From assembly GCA_002420185.1 (NCBI GenBank), contig DIHO01000007.1, positions 83,423 through 147,422 on the forward strand: a DNA stretch of 64,000 nucleotides, written 5' to 3'. Position 1 is the first letter of the stretch. The number at the start of each line of letters is the position of its first letter. This stretch comes from Opitutales bacterium UBA5694 (GTDB lineage: Bacteria; Verrucomicrobiota; Verrucomicrobiia; Opitutales; Opitutaceae). Positions 46,505-56,157 of this stretch are shown piece after piece. Below the pieces are notes generated by a model. That model was given only the letters and a program-made list of their open reading frames with translations, ran no database searches and was not told the origin of the DNA. Both the position numbers and the translations under genes were made by a program.

Positions 46505-47566
46505 TTAACGTCCGCGCCCACCACCGCCCGGTCCTCCGCGACCACCGCCTTGAAATCCGCCAAATCCCCCCCAATTGAACCCACCTCGACCGTCCGTCGG
46601 TCTGGGATTCTCGAGTGCCTGTTGAGCCTGCCGATAATCGCGTTCGCGTTCGGAGACTTGCTGTGCCGCTAGACTCGCCAACTGTGCCTCGTTCAGCATT
46701 TTCGAAGCCTGCTCCAAAAGGATTGCGTCATAGATTTCCCGCTCCTGGTAGTATGTGTCGACAACTTCTTTCGTGAGCTGGATATCGTTGTATCCGCGCC
46801 CCCGCCCTCGGTTATCCTTGATATCTATCGTGTATTCAAAATCTTTATCCACCTTTGCAAACGCTTTGATTAGGCCTTCAGTTTGCCGATCGTTAAGCGG
46901 GGTGTCCGTATAACTCAGTGAACGCTCGAAATTCTCAACCTCTCCCCGATATTCGAGTGTATTCTTATACTGGGTCAGTTTTTTGGCATCTTCTTTTCCC
47001 AACAACCCATTGATATCACCTGATAAAAGGACAATTTGATTGGAATAATCATCCCTAATTGCTTTTCGCTCCTCATCGCTAGCCGCTGAAGCCCGGAGTC
47101 CCCCCTCCATGCGTAGCAAAGTGAGCTCAGCCATCAACGTTTTGAGTGCATCAAGCTCCTCGGGGGGCAGATTCAGTTGCTTGAAAAGGTCGGCATACCC
47201 TCGGTCAAGGCGCTGCATTTGCCTTTCAATCATATCCATTCTCAACTCAGGATCTTCAAAGGCTTCCAGCGAGCGAGCCAGCTGGGCGGCTCTCGCCTCT
47301 CGCCGACGCTCCGAGATTTTTTCCCGAGTAAGGTTTTCAAATTCCTCAAACCGGCCTCCTCTCTCCCGAGCTTCAGGCTTGGCTTCCTCCACTACCGCAA
47401 CCGTTTCAGTCTCTTTACCTTCCGCAACTTTCATTGGGGCTTCCCGCATGCTTGAAGCATAGGCGAGTTGGTGCTTAAGCCTTCGGTTTTCCATATTTAA
47501 GAAGCCTGAGTAACCCGCTAATGCGATTGCTAGAACGGACAAAACTGCGATAATGCGTCGCCTCAT
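46505..47566 (-). CDS. Membrane-anchored hypothetical protein with Gly/Arg-rich tail
   Basis: Starts at the ATG at 47566 (MRRRIIAVLSVLAIALAGYSG), a basic N-terminus followed by one hydrophobic helix, so the product is likely anchored in or exported across the inner membrane. The body is long, helical and highly charged (LTREKISERRREARAAQLAR, ALKTLMAELTLLRMEG) with coiled-coil character. The last 25 residues are glycine, arginine and phenylalanine rich (WGGFGGFQGGGRGGPGGGG). I do not recognise a family. A TTG-type start at 47644 would add 26 residues without a signal sequence. Tail-to-tail with pyrC, 4 bp apart. Confidence 0.7.
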   Translation of the reverse strand: MRRRIIAVLSVLAIALAGYSGFLNMENRRLKHQLAYASSMREAPMKVAEGKETETVAVVEEAKPEARERGGRFEEFENLTREKISERRREARAAQLARSLEAFEDPELRMDMIERQMQRLDRGYADLFKQLNLPPEELDALKTLMAELTLLRMEGGLRASAASDEERKAIRDDYSNQIVLLSGDINGLLGKEDAKKLTQYKNTLEYRGEVENFERSLSYTDTPLNDRQTEGLIKAFAKVDKDFEYTIDIKDNRGRGRGYNDIQLTKEVVDTYYQEREIYDAILLEQASKMLNEAQLASLAAQQVSERERDYRQAQQALENPRPTDGRGGFNWGGFGGFQGGGRGGPGGGGRGR

Positions 47567-47751
47567 TTTGTTTAAAATAATTCGGATAGTTTGAAAAGCA
47601 GGGCTTGTACAAGTCCCCATCCCTAATGCTGAAAACGAATACAATTAGAAAATAGTTACACATCAATCGGTCTGACTATCTAGCGATAAACCCTTGCAAT
47701 ATCCAGAGAGGCTTAAGATTCTCCGGGCTTTCTGAAATTGGCGACTATTCC

Positions 47752-48507
47752 ATGACCGAAATCGTGTCGAAGTATAACGGCCCCGACCACATTGGCATCA
47801 TTATGGATGGAAATGGCCGATGGGCCCAGTCCCAGGGACTTTCACGGATTAGGGGCCATCGGCAAGGCGTTGAAACGTGCCGGCGGATAGTTGAAGCCTG
47901 CCAAAAATTGGATATCCACTATCTGACGCTTTACGCGTTTTCAGCTGAAAACTGGAAACGCCCCAGATCCGAAGTAAACGCCCTCATGGAATTGCTGGAG
48001 CTCTTCCTGATGAACGAGACGGAAACGCTGGTAAAGCAAAGAGTACGCTTGCACGCAATTGGCCGGAGGGAAGACCTTCCCGCTCGGCCGCGAGCCGCCC
48101 TCAAGAAGGCGATGGACGTAACCCGAGAATTCGACGAATGGCATTTAACCCTAGCCCTCAATTACAGTTCTCGCAACGAGATCGTGGACGCCACCAAAGC
48201 CATTGCCGCCAAAGCAGCTGCCGGGAAACTAGATCCAAAAGACTTGAACTGGGAAACGATTTCAAATCACCTCTACACGAAGGAGATGCCGGATCCAGAT
48301 TTGATTGTTCGCACTTCAGGAGAAACGCGACTGAGCAACTTCCTACTCATGCAAAGTGCCTACGCGGAATTTTATTTCACTCGAACCTGCTGGCCTGACT
48401 TCACCGAAGCACACCTTGAGGAAGCGATTAGCTACTACCAAAATCGTGAAAGACGTTTTGGTCGGACAGGAGAGCAGATAGAATTTGAATCGAGCCTGTC
48501 TTTCTAA
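47752..48507 (+). CDS. uppS: Isoprenyl transferase (undecaprenyl diphosphate synthase)
   Basis: A cis-prenyltransferase of 251 residues that extends farnesyl diphosphate with isopentenyl diphosphate to make the lipid carrier for cell-wall synthesis. It has HIGIIMDGNGRWAQSQG, with the catalytic Asp, near the N-terminus. SAENWKRP follows, then the C-terminal RTSGETRLSNFLLMQSAYAE. It is the first gene of a five-gene unit (uppS-cdsA-dxr-rseP-ispG) that is widely conserved in bacteria. Confidence 0.97.
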   Translation: MTEIVSKYNGPDHIGIIMDGNGRWAQSQGLSRIRGHRQGVETCRRIVEACQKLDIHYLTLYAFSAENWKRPRSEVNALMELLELFLMNETETLVKQRVRLHAIGRREDLPARPRAALKKAMDVTREFDEWHLTLALNYSSRNEIVDATKAIAAKAAAGKLDPKDLNWETISNHLYTKEMPDPDLIVRTSGETRLSNFLLMQSAYAEFYFTRTCWPDFTEAHLEEAISYYQNRERRFGRTGEQIEFESSLSF

Positions 48508-48528
48508 TCGGACTCGCCCTTTGATACC

Positions 48529-49365
48529 GTGACGAAGAGAATTATCAGCACGCTTGTCCTTTGGATCGTCACGATCATATGCTTTTTCTATATAGGGCCT
48601 GATGCAGCTGTTTGGCTCCTGGCGGTGCTCGCGCTTTCATCGCAATACGAGTTTTATAGCCTGTTAGAGAAAATGGGACGAAGGCCCTTTAAGAAATTCG
48701 GAATATTTCTCGGCGGAATCATTATTTTTGCCCCATACTACGCCAATAAGTTAGAGCTCAGCCATGCCGAGGGGGTTCAGTCTGGGATCATCGCAGTCAC
48801 GATTGTCGCCTGCTGCCTGAGAATCTTTCGCGAGCGACAAGTTGCTGAGCGAATCGAAACCCTTGGCTCCACCCTCCTCGGACTTATCTACGTACCCTTT
48901 ATGCTGGGCTTTCTAGTTCGCATGATCGAGCTACCTCAAGACCCGAAGCAAGGTTTGATGCTCGTCGTGTGGCTCATAGTAACCGCGAAATTTACGGACG
49001 TCGGAGCCCTCTTGGTCGGAAAGGCCTTCGGGCGGCACGCCATGTCACCCATCACCAGTCCAAAAAAAACTTGGGAAGGAGCCATTGGCGGCTGCCTTGT
49101 CTCAATTGGGCTCGGTTTTTCACTCACCTTTTTCGCCCAAGAGTACTTTCCTCCCTTTTTCACTCCCTTTTGGAGTACTCTTCTAGCGCTGCCCATCACG
49201 GTCATTTCCATCATTTCAGATCTCGTTGAAAGCATGCTCAAACGCATGGCTGATCAAAAAGACTCAGGCTCATCCATTCCGGGTATTGGGGGATCCTTCG
49301 ATTTGACGGATTCTCTAATTCTCACCGCTCCTACCGGATATTTGCTTTTCGGATTCCTAACCTAG
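48529..49365 (+). CDS. cdsA: Phosphatidate cytidylyltransferase
   Basis: Makes CDP-diacylglycerol for phospholipid synthesis. The 278-residue protein has about seven to eight membrane segments. The C-terminal signature reads KRMADQKDSGSSIPGIGGSF then DLTDS. Compared with the Prosite-type pattern (PGHGG...DR.D), the His and Arg are replaced by Ile and Leu; similar relaxed forms occur in Planctomycetes-Verrucomicrobia relatives as far as I recall. The start is GTG, 21 bp after uppS. Function is well supported by context. Confidence 0.93.
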   Translation: MTKRIISTLVLWIVTIICFFYIGPDAAVWLLAVLALSSQYEFYSLLEKMGRRPFKKFGIFLGGIIIFAPYYANKLELSHAEGVQSGIIAVTIVACCLRIFRERQVAERIETLGSTLLGLIYVPFMLGFLVRMIELPQDPKQGLMLVVWLIVTAKFTDVGALLVGKAFGRHAMSPITSPKKTWEGAIGGCLVSIGLGFSLTFFAQEYFPPFFTPFWSTLLALPITVISIISDLVESMLKRMADQKDSGSSIPGIGGSFDLTDSLILTAPTGYLLFGFLT

Positions 49366-49372
49366 TTTCAAA

Positions 49373-50542
49373 ATGGGACAACGCTCGAAAATAGTGCTGC
49401 TCGGTGCCACTGGCTCCATCGGCTCCAGCGCCCTGAAAGTAATTCGCAAGCACTCAGATCGCCTTGAATTGGTTGGAATAGCGGCTAACCGAAATATAGA
49501 TCAACTTGCCGGGATCGCAAAAGAGTTTGGAGTACCAGAAGTCTGCCTTTTCGATTCCGGCGCTTGGAAGCAAGCGAAGGTGATGAACGCCTTTCCAGTA
49601 AGTGTCAACCTCACCTGCGGTGAAGAAGGACTCTGCCATCTAGCATCCTTACCCGACTGCGATAAGGTATTGATTGCAATTGTCGGTACTCGAGGCCTCA
49701 TGCCAGCTCTCGCCGCTCTCGAGGCGGGCCACACCCTCGCTGTGGCGAGTAAAGAGATCCTTGTGCTCGCAGGAAAGTTTATCGTTGAAGCCGCTCGAAG
49801 ATCGAAAGTCGAAATACTGCCGATCGACAGTGAACACAATGCTCTATTTCAATGCCTTCAAGGGATCTGCCCCAGTCACATCTCAAAATTGATACTGACA
49901 GGATCCGGAGGAAGTTTCCGCGATCTCCCGATTGAGAGGCTCAACTCAGTAACTCTGGAGAGGGCTCTTCAACACCCAAATTGGGATATGGGCCCCAAAG
50001 TAACGATCGACTCTGCGACTATGGCCAACAAAGGGCTAGAAATGATCGAAGCCAAGTGGCTCTTTGGAATGCAGCCCGAACAAGTCGACGTCGTCATCCA
50101 CACCCAAAGTATCGTACATTCGATGGTCGAATGCATTGACGGTTCCATAATCGCCCAAATGAGTCCGCCCGATATGACCTTCGCCATCCAGTACACGCTT
50201 TTGTACCCGGATCGAGGAGAACCTGTTGCGAATAAACTCGATTTTTCCCAAGCCCTAGCACTCGACTTTCGACCTCCCGATATCGGTCGCTACCCTTGCC
50301 TCGAATTGGCAAGAGCATGCATGAAGGCGGATGGGTCGGCTCCAGCAATCTTCAACGCAGCAAACGAGGTCGCAGTGGACGCATTCACCCGCAAACGCAT
50401 TAAATTTATTGAAATCGCTAAAATCGTGGCGAAAACGCTAGAAAAAATTGATAATAGTGAACCTGTTACGATAGATGAAGTCTTGGAATATGACAGCCAA
50501 GCGAGAGTCATCGCCTCTCAGCTCGTAGATCAAAGACCGTAA
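49373..50542 (+). CDS. dxr: 1-deoxy-D-xylulose 5-phosphate reductoisomerase
   Basis: The second step of the MEP pathway to isoprenoid precursors, NADPH dependent. The 389-residue protein has LGATGSIGSSALKVI for NADPH, ASKEILVLAG, the metal and substrate site LPIDSEHNALFQCL, and LTGSGGSFRD. Downstream are NMGPKVTIDSATMANKGLEM and PPDMTFAIQYTLLYP. Its stop TAA shares an A with the rseP start codon (TAATG), so translation of the two is likely coupled. Confidence 0.97.
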   Translation: MGQRSKIVLLGATGSIGSSALKVIRKHSDRLELVGIAANRNIDQLAGIAKEFGVPEVCLFDSGAWKQAKVMNAFPVSVNLTCGEEGLCHLASLPDCDKVLIAIVGTRGLMPALAALEAGHTLAVASKEILVLAGKFIVEAARRSKVEILPIDSEHNALFQCLQGICPSHISKLILTGSGGSFRDLPIERLNSVTLERALQHPNWDMGPKVTIDSATMANKGLEMIEAKWLFGMQPEQVDVVIHTQSIVHSMVECIDGSIIAQMSPPDMTFAIQYTLLYPDRGEPVANKLDFSQALALDFRPPDIGRYPCLELARACMKADGSAPAIFNAANEVAVDAFTRKRIKFIEIAKIVAKTLEKIDNSEPVTIDEVLEYDSQARVIASQLVDQRP

Positions 50543-51996
50543 TGGAAAATCTTTTTAGCATAATATTCGATTGGGCCTGGGCCGCACTTATGGTCGTACT
50601 CTTTTTTGGAGGCTCCATTTTCGTTCATGAACTGGGCCACTTCCTCGCCGCCAAATGGAGAGGACTTCATATCGAACGATTTTCGATTGGGTTTGGCCCC
50701 CGTCTGTTTGGTTGGAAAAAGGAAGGTATCGACTACCGTGTCTCCCTTCTTCCACTCGGTGGCTACGTGGCACTCCCTCAACTCGCTGATATGAAAGGGA
50801 TAGAGGGGGAAAATTCGGTTGATCTGATCGAACTCCCTCCGGTTTCCTACGCCTCCAAAGTTATAGTGTCAGTCGCTGGCGCGATTTTCAATATTCTGTT
50901 CGCCCTCGTGCTCGGCCTTATACTCTGGTTCACGGGAGTCGAAAGGGAAGAAGCGACGACGATTGGAGCCATTTCTGATAAAATCGAAATTCGAGAAGGT
51001 GAATTCGTGGAGAATCCCGCCATGGCTGCCGGCCTTAGAATCGGGGATAAGATTCTCAGCATCGATGGCGAAGAAATCAGATCTTTTGAAGACATATTCA
51101 TAAGCATCGCTCTTGGTTCAGGGGTTACAGAAGACGGCAAACGTAAGGCCGTAATTACTTATCTAAGAGATGGGGAGGTTTTTACGACAACCGTAAATCC
51201 CGTCCTCAACCCTGTTCACGAATTGCGCATGATCGGGATCAATCCGAATCAGACGACTTACCTCTCTAGTTTAACCGAGGGCTTTCCCGCCCAGGAAGCC
51301 GGACTTTTTCCGGGAGACACCATTAAGAAAATTGATGGCGTAACGATATACGGTCCCCAGCACTTAACTGCAGTTATTCGTGAGTCCCAAGGCGCACCGC
51401 TTCTATTAACCATCGAAAGGAAAGGATCTGAAGGAATCGAGACGATGGAGATCGTCATCAATCCGATATTGTCGAAATTCAACAATTCCGAGGAACAGTT
51501 TTATGCGATTGGAGCAGGCCTGGGAGCCATGATCGAACGCTACACAGCTCACATCAACCCTATCGCACTTTCTATCGATGTGGTAAAACGTACCTACCAG
51601 ACCTTGAGATCACTAATAAGCCAAAGTTCTGATGCCAAGCTGAAGGACATGTCTGGACCTGTTGGAATCACCAACATTATCGTGAAAACTGCGGCAATCG
51701 GCTTCATTAGAGTAATGGAGATCGCACTCATGATCAACATCAGTCTCGCTATATTCAACCTACTCCCAATCCCGGTTCTCGACGGCGGGCACATCGCTTT
51801 TGCAACAATCGCCAAGATAACCGGGAAACCCATACCGCCTAATTTTGCTGCCACGATCCAAGGCAGCTTCATGATCTTGCTTTTCTCGTTCATGCTGTAT
51901 GTCACGTTCCATGACGTCGGCAGACTCTTAACGAGAGAGCCGGAAACCAACAGCCAACCTGTCAGACTGATAAAGGTTGAAAACGCTCCGTCATAG
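50542..51996 (+). CDS. rseP: RIP metalloprotease RseP (site-2 protease)
   Basis: An inner-membrane zinc protease that cuts anti-sigma factors and signal peptide remnants. The 484-residue protein has FVHELGHFLAAKW (HExxH) in the first membrane helix near residues 28-32. Two PDZ domains follow (about 150-220 and 245-320, with GLRIGDKILSIDG and GLFPGDTIKKIDG). The C-terminal LLPIPVLDGGHIAF supplies the third ligand. It sits in its standard position between dxr and ispG. Confidence 0.95.
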   Translation: MENLFSIIFDWAWAALMVVLFFGGSIFVHELGHFLAAKWRGLHIERFSIGFGPRLFGWKKEGIDYRVSLLPLGGYVALPQLADMKGIEGENSVDLIELPPVSYASKVIVSVAGAIFNILFALVLGLILWFTGVEREEATTIGAISDKIEIREGEFVENPAMAAGLRIGDKILSIDGEEIRSFEDIFISIALGSGVTEDGKRKAVITYLRDGEVFTTTVNPVLNPVHELRMIGINPNQTTYLSSLTEGFPAQEAGLFPGDTIKKIDGVTIYGPQHLTAVIRESQGAPLLLTIERKGSEGIETMEIVINPILSKFNNSEEQFYAIGAGLGAMIERYTAHINPIALSIDVVKRTYQTLRSLISQSSDAKLKDMSGPVGITNIIVKTAAIGFIRVMEIALMINISLAIFNLLPIPVLDGGHIAFATIAKITGKPIPPNFAATIQGSFMILLFSFMLYVTFHDVGRLLTREPETNSQPVRLIKVENAPS

Positions 51997-52022
51997 ATGG
52001 CCAAACCGACGCATTTTATTCC

Positions 52023-54047
52023 ATGAGTTCCTATTGTTCGTCTCGATTCGCTACGATCCGACGACCCAGCCGCGAAGTATCTGTCGGAGAAATCGGAGTT
52101 GGGGGAAGCAATCCCGTTCGAGTTCAGTCAATGACGACGACAAACACTCAGGACGTCGAGGCCACTGTTAAGCAGGCTATAGATCTCGCCGAAGCGGGAT
52201 GCGAGATCATCCGTATAACAGCCCCCAACAAGAGTGCGGCTCGAGCCCTAAAAGACATCCACACCCAATTTCGGGCCGCCGGATTCAGCAATCCCCTTGT
52301 GGCCGATATTCATTTCCTTCCTTCAGCAGCGATGGAGGCCGTTGAACACGTTGAGAAAGTACGAGTGAACCCCGGTAATTATGCGGACAATAAGAGATTC
52401 GCGATTAGAGAATATTCAGACAGCCAATACAACGAGGAACTCGATCGTCTCCACGAGAGGTTTTCCCCGCTTGTACTCAGGGCAAAGCAACTGGGTAGGT
52501 CATTGCGAATAGGAACCAACCATGGCTCTCTTTCCGACCGCATCATGAATCGATACGGGGACACCCCTCTTGGAATGGTCGAATCCGCACTCGAGTTTAT
52601 ACAAATCGGTGAAACTCATGGGTTCTACGACATGATCCTTTCCATGAAATCGAGCAATCCAAAGGTGATGATCGAAGCCTACCGTCTGCTCGTCGACCGC
52701 ATGAATGCTGAAAAAATGGAGTACCCATTACATCTCGGGGTCACTGAAGCAGGTGACGGTGAAGATGGGCGTATCAAAAGTGCGATCGGTATTGGTAGCT
52801 TGCTTACTGATGGACTGGGTGACACTATCCGCGTATCACTAACTGAAGACCCTGTCTTCGAGATTCCAGTAGCGAAAGCCATCGCAAAAAAAGCAATGGA
52901 CAATTGGGTCATCGGTAATATCGATTCCCACGATCCCGATTCCATCGACCCCTATCATTACAAAAGGCGCCAAACGAACGCATTCAAATTGGGAAAGGAC
53001 TTAAAAGTGGGTCCTGAAGAGCCACCCACCGTGTTCACCTACAGCGCAATTCCCCTCTCCGAGATTCATCAACTGGAGTCCTTCCTCAATAAGGAAGCCC
53101 CCTTGCTGGCGGACACGCCAATCGAGGGTCTGTGTTTCAAAATTAGCAGCGTAGACGAAATCGTTAACCTTGAAACCGTCCTCAAATCGATCGGAGACCA
53201 GATCCCACTCTTGGTTGTTGAAGTCTCTCGCGAGATCGAGCTTGAGTCAATCTCCAGATCTCTTCCCCAATCCGGCACACCAATCGCTTTGGTTCGGGAT
53301 TTCGACGATAATGCCTTAGACGAATACAAGCGGTTCGTGCAAGTCTGTTACGCTCATGGTGCGATTCCAATCGCCGGGCTGAGTCCAAATTCAGTCGACG
53401 GAATCTTTTCAGAGTCGGCTGACAATCTAATTGTTACGCTAAGATCTAACCTAGTCACTGAGAGGCCAAGCCATCAGGTAGGATTGTATCGGCAGCTTGC
53501 GGAACGATTGAAGCATTGGCACAATGCCTCACCTGTTTGGATCCGAAATCAGGCTCAATCGAAATTTAATTCTCCTTCCTTCCTAGACCGACTTCTAGAC
53601 GCGAGCAACCTCACCGGAAGCCTCCTTTGCGACGGAATCGGAGATATAATAAGTATAGAGTCTGAAAAAGATTTAGTTCGATCTACAAAACTTGCCTACA
53701 ACGTACTACAAGGCACCGGTGCCCGAATCTCGAAAACGGAATTTGTCGCCTGCCCTAGCTGTGGCCGAACACTCTTTGATTTACAGTCTACCACTCAACG
53801 TATTCGAGAAAAAACCGGGCATTTGAAAGGAGTCAAAATTGCGATTATGGGCTGTATCGTAAATGGCCCTGGGGAAATGGCAGACGCAGACTTTGGCTAT
53901 GTAGGCGGAGCACCATCAAAGATAAATCTATACGTGGGGAAGCAATGCGTCCAGTACAATATACCTCAATCCGAGGCAGACGAGCGGCTAATCGAGCTAA
54001 TCAAAAAGCATGATAAATGGGTCGATCCGGAATCGGTCGCAAGTTGA
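52023..54047 (+). CDS. ispG: 4-hydroxy-3-methylbut-2-en-1-yl diphosphate synthase, long form
   Basis: Converts MEcPP to HMBPP with a [4Fe-4S] cluster, the penultimate step of the MEP pathway. At 674 residues it is the long, three-domain type known from plants, Chlamydiae and Bacteroidetes, with an extra domain between the TIM barrel and the iron-sulphur domain. The barrel starts with VQSMTTTNTQDV, VADIHFLPSAAMEA and RVNPGNY. The cluster cysteines are in CPSCGRTLFDLQ (about 577) and IMGCIVNGPGEMADADFGYV (about 610). The central insert covers about residues 330-540. Confidence 0.96.
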   Translation: MSSYCSSRFATIRRPSREVSVGEIGVGGSNPVRVQSMTTTNTQDVEATVKQAIDLAEAGCEIIRITAPNKSAARALKDIHTQFRAAGFSNPLVADIHFLPSAAMEAVEHVEKVRVNPGNYADNKRFAIREYSDSQYNEELDRLHERFSPLVLRAKQLGRSLRIGTNHGSLSDRIMNRYGDTPLGMVESALEFIQIGETHGFYDMILSMKSSNPKVMIEAYRLLVDRMNAEKMEYPLHLGVTEAGDGEDGRIKSAIGIGSLLTDGLGDTIRVSLTEDPVFEIPVAKAIAKKAMDNWVIGNIDSHDPDSIDPYHYKRRQTNAFKLGKDLKVGPEEPPTVFTYSAIPLSEIHQLESFLNKEAPLLADTPIEGLCFKISSVDEIVNLETVLKSIGDQIPLLVVEVSREIELESISRSLPQSGTPIALVRDFDDNALDEYKRFVQVCYAHGAIPIAGLSPNSVDGIFSESADNLIVTLRSNLVTERPSHQVGLYRQLAERLKHWHNASPVWIRNQAQSKFNSPSFLDRLLDASNLTGSLLCDGIGDIISIESEKDLVRSTKLAYNVLQGTGARISKTEFVACPSCGRTLFDLQSTTQRIREKTGHLKGVKIAIMGCIVNGPGEMADADFGYVGGAPSKINLYVGKQCVQYNIPQSEADERLIELIKKHDKWVDPESVAS

Positions 54048-54198
54048 CTTGCTCGGGCTCAATCCGGGTTTGCAGAGATTAATTTGATGCAGAATCGCAT
54101 TAGAGAAATGTTCGGACAACCATTGACTGCTCCAACGGAACGAATTGAAATTGTGTTGTTCATGTCTCTTGCAATCACTCAGATTTCCCTAATTCCCC

Positions 54199-55050
54199 AT
54201 GGAACTGTCCTCACAAGCATTTATCGGCATCGATGGCGGGGGTTCACATACGCGGGCACTCGCGATTGATGCCCAAGGGTACCCCTTGGGCTCATACACT
54301 GTTTCCGGCTGCAACCCTCACAACATAGGTTTCTTGCACGCGGGAGATCGAATTAATGAGGCAGTTTCTCATACGCTGGAGTCACTTAATGCTAACGTTA
54401 CTGAAATTCGATCGGTATTCTGCGGAGTCGCCGGCATTCGAAACAGCGAAGAACAGGCCGAGCTCGCAAAGTCACTCTCTCGATTTCAATGGACATACAA
54501 CGGAGTCTTGAAGATCGATCACGATCTTTCAATAGCCTACGAGGCAGCTTTGGGCGATCTGCCGGGAATATGTCTTATCGCGGGAACTGGGGCGGCCGGC
54601 ATCGCCAAAGGCTATGGAGGGAAATTTCATTCAGCTAGTAATCGACTTCCCAACGGTTACGAACCAGGAAGTGGGTACGGAGTCGGGATGGATGCCATCG
54701 ATGCAGGGATCGTCGAGGCCACTTCGGGTTCACGCGATGAGATCTCAAATATTGCCCGATCCGTTATCAGTCTCTCCCACGAAGGGAATTTACAAGCTCG
54801 CAGAATAATAGACAGAAATACCGACTCCCTTATTCAGCTGATCGCCAAAGTTCGTGCCCAGTCAAGGCTGGATGAGGGTTTTGCAATTGTAATTACCGGT
54901 GGCCTCGGAGGCTCCGAAACGCTCTACCGCACGTTGATCGTGAAGAAACTAACCGTTCTGTTTCCGCAATCTAAAGTCCACTCCCCTCACATGACCCCTG
55001 TAGAGGCCGCAGCAGTTTTTGCCCTGCGAAATTCGAAAGCTGAATCCTAG
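54199..55050 (+). CDS. BadF/BadG-type sugar kinase, probable N-acetylglucosamine kinase
   Basis: A 283-residue ASKHA-fold kinase. The phosphate-binding loop is FIGIDGGGSHTRALAID near the N-terminus. FCGVAGIRNSEEQ, LKIDHDLSIAYEAALGD with the catalytic Asp, CLIAGTGAAGIAKGY and IVITGGLGGSETL follow in family order. GlcNAc kinases of this family recycle amino sugars; glucosamine or another amino sugar is possible. It lies after the ispG operon by 150 bp and may be separately transcribed. Confidence 0.85.
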   Translation: MELSSQAFIGIDGGGSHTRALAIDAQGYPLGSYTVSGCNPHNIGFLHAGDRINEAVSHTLESLNANVTEIRSVFCGVAGIRNSEEQAELAKSLSRFQWTYNGVLKIDHDLSIAYEAALGDLPGICLIAGTGAAGIAKGYGGKFHSASNRLPNGYEPGSGYGVGMDAIDAGIVEATSGSRDEISNIARSVISLSHEGNLQARRIIDRNTDSLIQLIAKVRAQSRLDEGFAIVITGGLGGSETLYRTLIVKKLTVLFPQSKVHSPHMTPVEAAAVFALRNSKAES

Positions 55051-55081
55051 CACCGATTGAGCTGCAAAATAGCGGCTGTTA

Positions 55082-55813
55082 TTAATCTCGGCTTCCCCCA
55101 AGCATACTTAGTAGGTAGATCAGATAACTGAGAGAGCTTACAAACGCAGCTACATAGGTCAATGCCGCCGCATTGAGCGTCTTTTCCACTCCGACCATTT
55201 CATCATTTCCGAGAATACCCAAGGCAACCAGCTCCTTCTTGGCTCTCGCACTAGCGTCATACTCGACCGGCAAAGTAATTAGCTGAAACAAAGTGAGGAT
55301 CACATAACATAGAATGCCGAGTTTTAGAAGGGTAAGGCTAAACGCCCCACCGATGATGAAAAACGAGCCAATCATAACGAGAGGTAGAACGTTCGAGGCA
55401 ATGTTCGTAATAGGCACTAAGGCCATTCTAGCTTTCAATGCCCCATAGCCAATCTTGTGCTGAACCGCGTGGCCCGCTTCATGGGCAGCCACTCCTAAAG
55501 CCGCCAAGCTCGAACCGTGATAATTCTCTTCGCTCAGAGCCAGCTTTTTGCCAATTGGGTCGTAATGATCCGTTAAATGCCCACGAACTTGAGTGATCTT
55601 AACATCCGATATTCCGGCACTTCTCATTACTGCTGCCGCGGCTTCGGCTCCTGTTATTCGACCACGAGAGGGTACCCTTGCGTACTTGTTGTAGGTTGAG
55701 GACACCTTGGATTGTGCCCACATAGCCAAAATGAATGTGGGCACGATGAAAATGAAGTAGCCCATAATAGAGCCTCCTCCTCCAAGATAAAATGCCAAGA
55801 TATCAATACTCAT
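55082..55813 (-). CDS. YugP-type membrane zinc metallopeptidase
   Basis: A membrane peptidase of about 243 residues in the Zn_peptidase_2 family. It has an N-terminal helix (MGYFIFIVPTFILAMWAQSK), the soluble catalytic part with AAHEAGHAVQHKIGY (HExxH) and upstream SEENYHGSSLAALGVA, then two or three membrane helices (LPLVMIGSFFIIGGAF, ILCYVILTLFQLITLPVEYD). The latter carries the third ligand region EYDASARAKKEL. The ATG at 55813 follows a GGAAATTTT spacer; ATGs at 55831 and 55855 are alternatives. Substrate unknown. Confidence 0.88.
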   Translation of the reverse strand: MSIDILAFYLGGGGSIMGYFIFIVPTFILAMWAQSKVSSTYNKYARVPSRGRITGAEAAAAVMRSAGISDVKITQVRGHLTDHYDPIGKKLALSEENYHGSSLAALGVAAHEAGHAVQHKIGYGALKARMALVPITNIASNVLPLVMIGSFFIIGGAFSLTLLKLGILCYVILTLFQLITLPVEYDASARAKKELVALGILGNDEMVGVEKTLNAAALTYVAAFVSSLSYLIYLLSMLGGSRD

Positions 55814-56157
55814 AAAATTTCCAATTTCCATCCCTCCACAGAAACCAAAAAGCATTCCAAGTTCCAGTAAAGAGACACGTCTGGGACGATTTTTACTAAC
55901 TCATTGAAAAGTTTGCCCTTGGACCTAGTGAATTCGTAATGTAATCAAGGTTCAAGGCGGCTGAGAAGGTGACAGCCTGTGCAAAACAAACAGAATCCGA
56001 CAGTTCTGCAGCCAAAGCCTTCAATTGCAAATCAGCAGAAGTTTCGAAATGGATAGCCTTGGGAGGATTGAAAACCCCATTTTTTGACAGATTGCCAAAA
56101 CGTTGAAGACCCGTTTCCGGAGCGGATCGCGAAAGAGCGCGTATTGGGAGGGCCGTT
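55814..56157. other. Intergenic stretch, nothing recognised
   Basis: About 340 bases between two minus-strand peptidase genes. No ORF with protein-like composition, no convincing terminator and no repeat was seen. It presumably holds the promoter of the YugP-type gene. Confidence 0.4.
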
